Source of the DNA: Ruegeria sp. A3M17
GTDB lineage: Bacteria; Pseudomonadota; Alphaproteobacteria; Rhodobacterales; Rhodobacteraceae
DNA: 64,000 bases
Assembly (NCBI RefSeq): GCF_003318255.1
Contig: NZ_QOCF01000013.1
Coordinates: forward strand, 62,001-126,000
Direction: 5' to 3'
The notes beneath the pieces were generated by a model. That model was not told the origin of the DNA. It did not search any database and saw nothing but the letters and a program-made list of their open reading frames with translations. The first letter of the stretch is position 1, and each line of letters starts with the position of its first letter. The position numbers were made by a program, and so were the translations under genes. Below, in pieces: positions 61,805-64,000 of this stretch.

Positions 61805-63541
61805 TCATTTGGCCAGATGCCGAAAGACCGCAGGTAGTTGCTCGGGCAGATCCTCGGCAATCAACCCGGGGCCGAAATGGCGCGCGCATTCCACATGCAG
61901 CCACGCACCCGTTTCCGCAGCCTGCATTGGGGCGAACCCTCGCGCCAACAACCCGGTGATAAACCCGGCGAGCACGTCGCCAGAGCCAGCCGTCGCCAAC
62001 CACGGTGCCGAACGCTCATAATGGGCCGAATTGATCGCACAGCGCCCATCCGGCGCGGCAATCACCGTGTCCGGCCCCTTGAACAGAACCACACACCCTG
62101 CCCGCTTGGCCGCCTCACGCGTTGCGTCGACCTTGGAATAGGCCGGGCCTTTGGTGGGAACAGCCTTGAACTTTTCAGATATGTCAGGGAACAGGCGTGC
62201 GAACTCTCCACCATGCGGTGTGAGAACGCATTTATCGTGCAATTGGTCAAACAGAGTCGCAGGGTCATCCGCATACGCGGTCAAAGCGTCGGCATCCAAA
62301 ACCGTCGCCCGATTTGCCGCCAGAGCAACCGGCACCAGATCCCGCGCACGCTCCAATCCCAGACCGGGGCCAAGACAAAGCGCATTCAACCGCTCATCGT
62401 TGAGAACATCGGACAACCCGTCGCCACCCTCAACCCGTTGCAGCATGATTGCCATCACCTGCGCCGCAACCTCCATCTGCGCCGCCGGGGGAACCCCCAA
62501 TGTTACCAACCCGGCCCCAATCCGCAAAGCACCGCGCGCTGCCAATCGCGCCGCGCCGGATTTGCCGGAACCGCCCGATAAGATGAGGGCGTGGCCATGG
62601 GAATACTTGTGTTGTTGTTTGAATTTGGGCAAGCGATAAAGCGGCAACCCAATCCATGTTCGCTCGTCCTTCACGCGGCCAGGTGCCTCGGCAAGGGTTA
62701 GAAAAGCAGGTCGGCTCGCCCTGCGAAAAGGCTTTGGTCCTAACGTGAAAGCATCGTCATATGGTTCACCGTTAAAGCGGCAACGCTGCGTGGAAATGCC
62801 TATGTCTTTAACAACGAGCTTGCCACACAAATCCGGCCCTTGCGCCAGAAAATGCCCGGGCTTTGGGCTATCGAAACACACGGTCAACCAAGCAAAACGG
62901 TCATGCAATGGACGCGCGCCGCCCGCAGTAGCAACCTTGTTTCGCATCTCTGCGGGCAAACCGTCCAGAAATTCGCGAGGCTTTAGGTTCAATGGCTCTT
63001 GATGCAACACCCGCCCGCTGTCCAAACACAAACCAGATGGGGCATCTATGCTGACCAGGCGGTCGGTGTAATGGTCCCCATTCACACCAGAAAGATGCCG
63101 AACAACCTTGAACAGTTCACCGTCCAAGCCGCGTTTCAGTCCCGTCCCAAACAGAGCGTCAACGTAAAGATCGACAGAACCACACTTGCGCATGTCCTGC
63201 TCAGTCAGCGGAACAACCTCCCCCAACTCCTGCCACCGATCATAGTTCACTTGCGCATCTGCTGGCAGCTTGTCGGCGTCCCCATACAGAAAAACCTCGA
63301 CTTCCCAGCCCCACTCTTTCAACAGGCGCGCAACGACGAACCCATCACCACCATTATTGCCGGGACCGCACAAAACCACGGCAGCGCCAGACGTTTTCGA
63401 CAGTTCAGGCCATTCCTCAAAAATCGCCTCGACAACCCCGCGACCGGCGCGCTCCATCAGTTCCAGACCGGTCACCTGACCGGACTCAATCGCCGCTGTT
63501 TCAATTGCTCGCATCTGCGCCGCTGTTAGCAATTCCGTCAT
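61805..63541 (-). CDS. nnr: Bifunctional NAD(P)HX epimerase / ADP-dependent dehydratase
   Basis: 578 aa metabolite-repair enzyme that restores hydrated NADH and NADPH. The N-terminal epimerase (YjeF_N, about 1-230) has ELMERAGRGVVEAIFEEW, LCGPGNNGGDGFVVARLLK and SIDAPSGLCLDSGRVL. The C-terminal ribokinase-like dehydratase (about 310-575) has HALILSGGSGKSGAARLAAR, LTPHGGEFARLFPDISEKF and WLATAGSGDVLAGFITGLLA. It is about 60 residues longer than the E. coli protein, mostly around the inter-domain linker. The start has AGAGGA upstream. Confidence 0.94.
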   Translation of the reverse strand: MTELLTAAQMRAIETAAIESGQVTGLELMERAGRGVVEAIFEEWPELSKTSGAAVVLCGPGNNGGDGFVVARLLKEWGWEVEVFLYGDADKLPADAQVNYDRWQELGEVVPLTEQDMRKCGSVDLYVDALFGTGLKRGLDGELFKVVRHLSGVNGDHYTDRLVSIDAPSGLCLDSGRVLHQEPLNLKPREFLDGLPAEMRNKVATAGGARPLHDRFAWLTVCFDSPKPGHFLAQGPDLCGKLVVKDIGISTQRCRFNGEPYDDAFTLGPKPFRRASRPAFLTLAEAPGRVKDERTWIGLPLYRLPKFKQQHKYSHGHALILSGGSGKSGAARLAARGALRIGAGLVTLGVPPAAQMEVAAQVMAIMLQRVEGGDGLSDVLNDERLNALCLGPGLGLERARDLVPVALAANRATVLDADALTAYADDPATLFDQLHDKCVLTPHGGEFARLFPDISEKFKAVPTKGPAYSKVDATREAAKRAGCVVLFKGPDTVIAAPDGRCAINSAHYERSAPWLATAGSGDVLAGFITGLLARGFAPMQAAETGAWLHVECARHFGPGLIAEDLPEQLPAVFRHLAK

Positions 63542-63698
63542 CTCAAATCCTCTGGCGATTCAGTTTCGCTTACTTTTTGTGCAAGTTGATCAAAAATTGA
63601 CCCGACGCCCATTTTCTCAGCGCCCGGCTCGGGCCGATATCGCTATCACATTGCCGCCCGAATTTAGACGTGGTCAGTGCCAAGCTGACAAGAGTTAA

Positions 63699-64000
<302 letters not shown>

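Overview
The window is a stretch of chromosome from a marine alphaproteobacterium of the Rhodobacteraceae (Roseobacter group), most likely Ruegeria or a close relative. Four things point there: a complete RcGTA-type gene transfer agent cluster, an E1-beta pyruvate dehydrogenase subunit carrying its own lipoyl domain, a glycine-route (C4) hemA with a perfect FNR-type site upstream, and high-GC coding DNA with frequent GTG starts. The genus is an inference from gene content and order; no database was searched. No tRNA, rRNA, CRISPR array or insertion sequence was seen.

Region by region. 0-13.6 kb is housekeeping: a RodZ-like HTH protein cut by the window edge, hemA, an M20 peptidase, lpdA (E3), a DUF924 protein, an MFS permease, queA, a very large AsmA/YhdP-like protein, a Bcp peroxiredoxin and a DUF455 ferritin-like protein. 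13.7-21.5 kb carries envelope and shape genes (M23 peptidase overlapping a bactofilin, an MtfA-like metallopeptidase, aquaporin, a secreted hydrolase, two cyclophilins), then pgk, an LprI-like protein and ftsB. 21.7-25.4 kb is the pdhA-pdhB-pdhC operon. A near-identical inverted repeat lies 26-28 nt before the start codons of both pdhA and the distant lpdA, which suggests one regulator co-ordinates all subunits of the complex.

27.3-42.1 kb, all on the minus strand, is the gene transfer agent: g1 (small terminase), g2 (large terminase), g3 (portal), g3.5, g4 (protease), g5 (capsid), g6-g9 (connectors and tail tube), g10, g10.1, g11 (tape measure), g12-g15 (baseplate, peptidase and megatron). 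Every core gene is intact. Its oddest feature is an AT-rich island of about 1 kb between g2 and g3, encoding a predicted exported protein unrelated to GTA structure. Upstream of g1 lies a leader with a GC-rich hairpin and a perfect 14-bp palindrome, then AT-rich accessory DNA with a small membrane protein and a truncated LysR remnant.

43.8-51.5 kb has a DEAD-box helicase, mltG and the fatty-acid cluster fabD-fabG-acpP ... fabF, interrupted by a GNAT acetyltransferase and a HisA-like paralog whose first catalytic Asp is a Glu. 51.6-55.7 kb has a cytochrome b561-YceI fusion, a stand-alone YceI, a membrane protein and the rpsF-rpsR-rplI operon. 55.9-58.8 kb holds an unknown protein, an SLT lipoprotein and a LuxR/LuxI quorum-sensing pair whose LuxI has a long C-terminal extension. 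The end carries tig, a porin, a bifunctional NAD(P)HX repair enzyme and the 5' part of a P-II gene (glnB).
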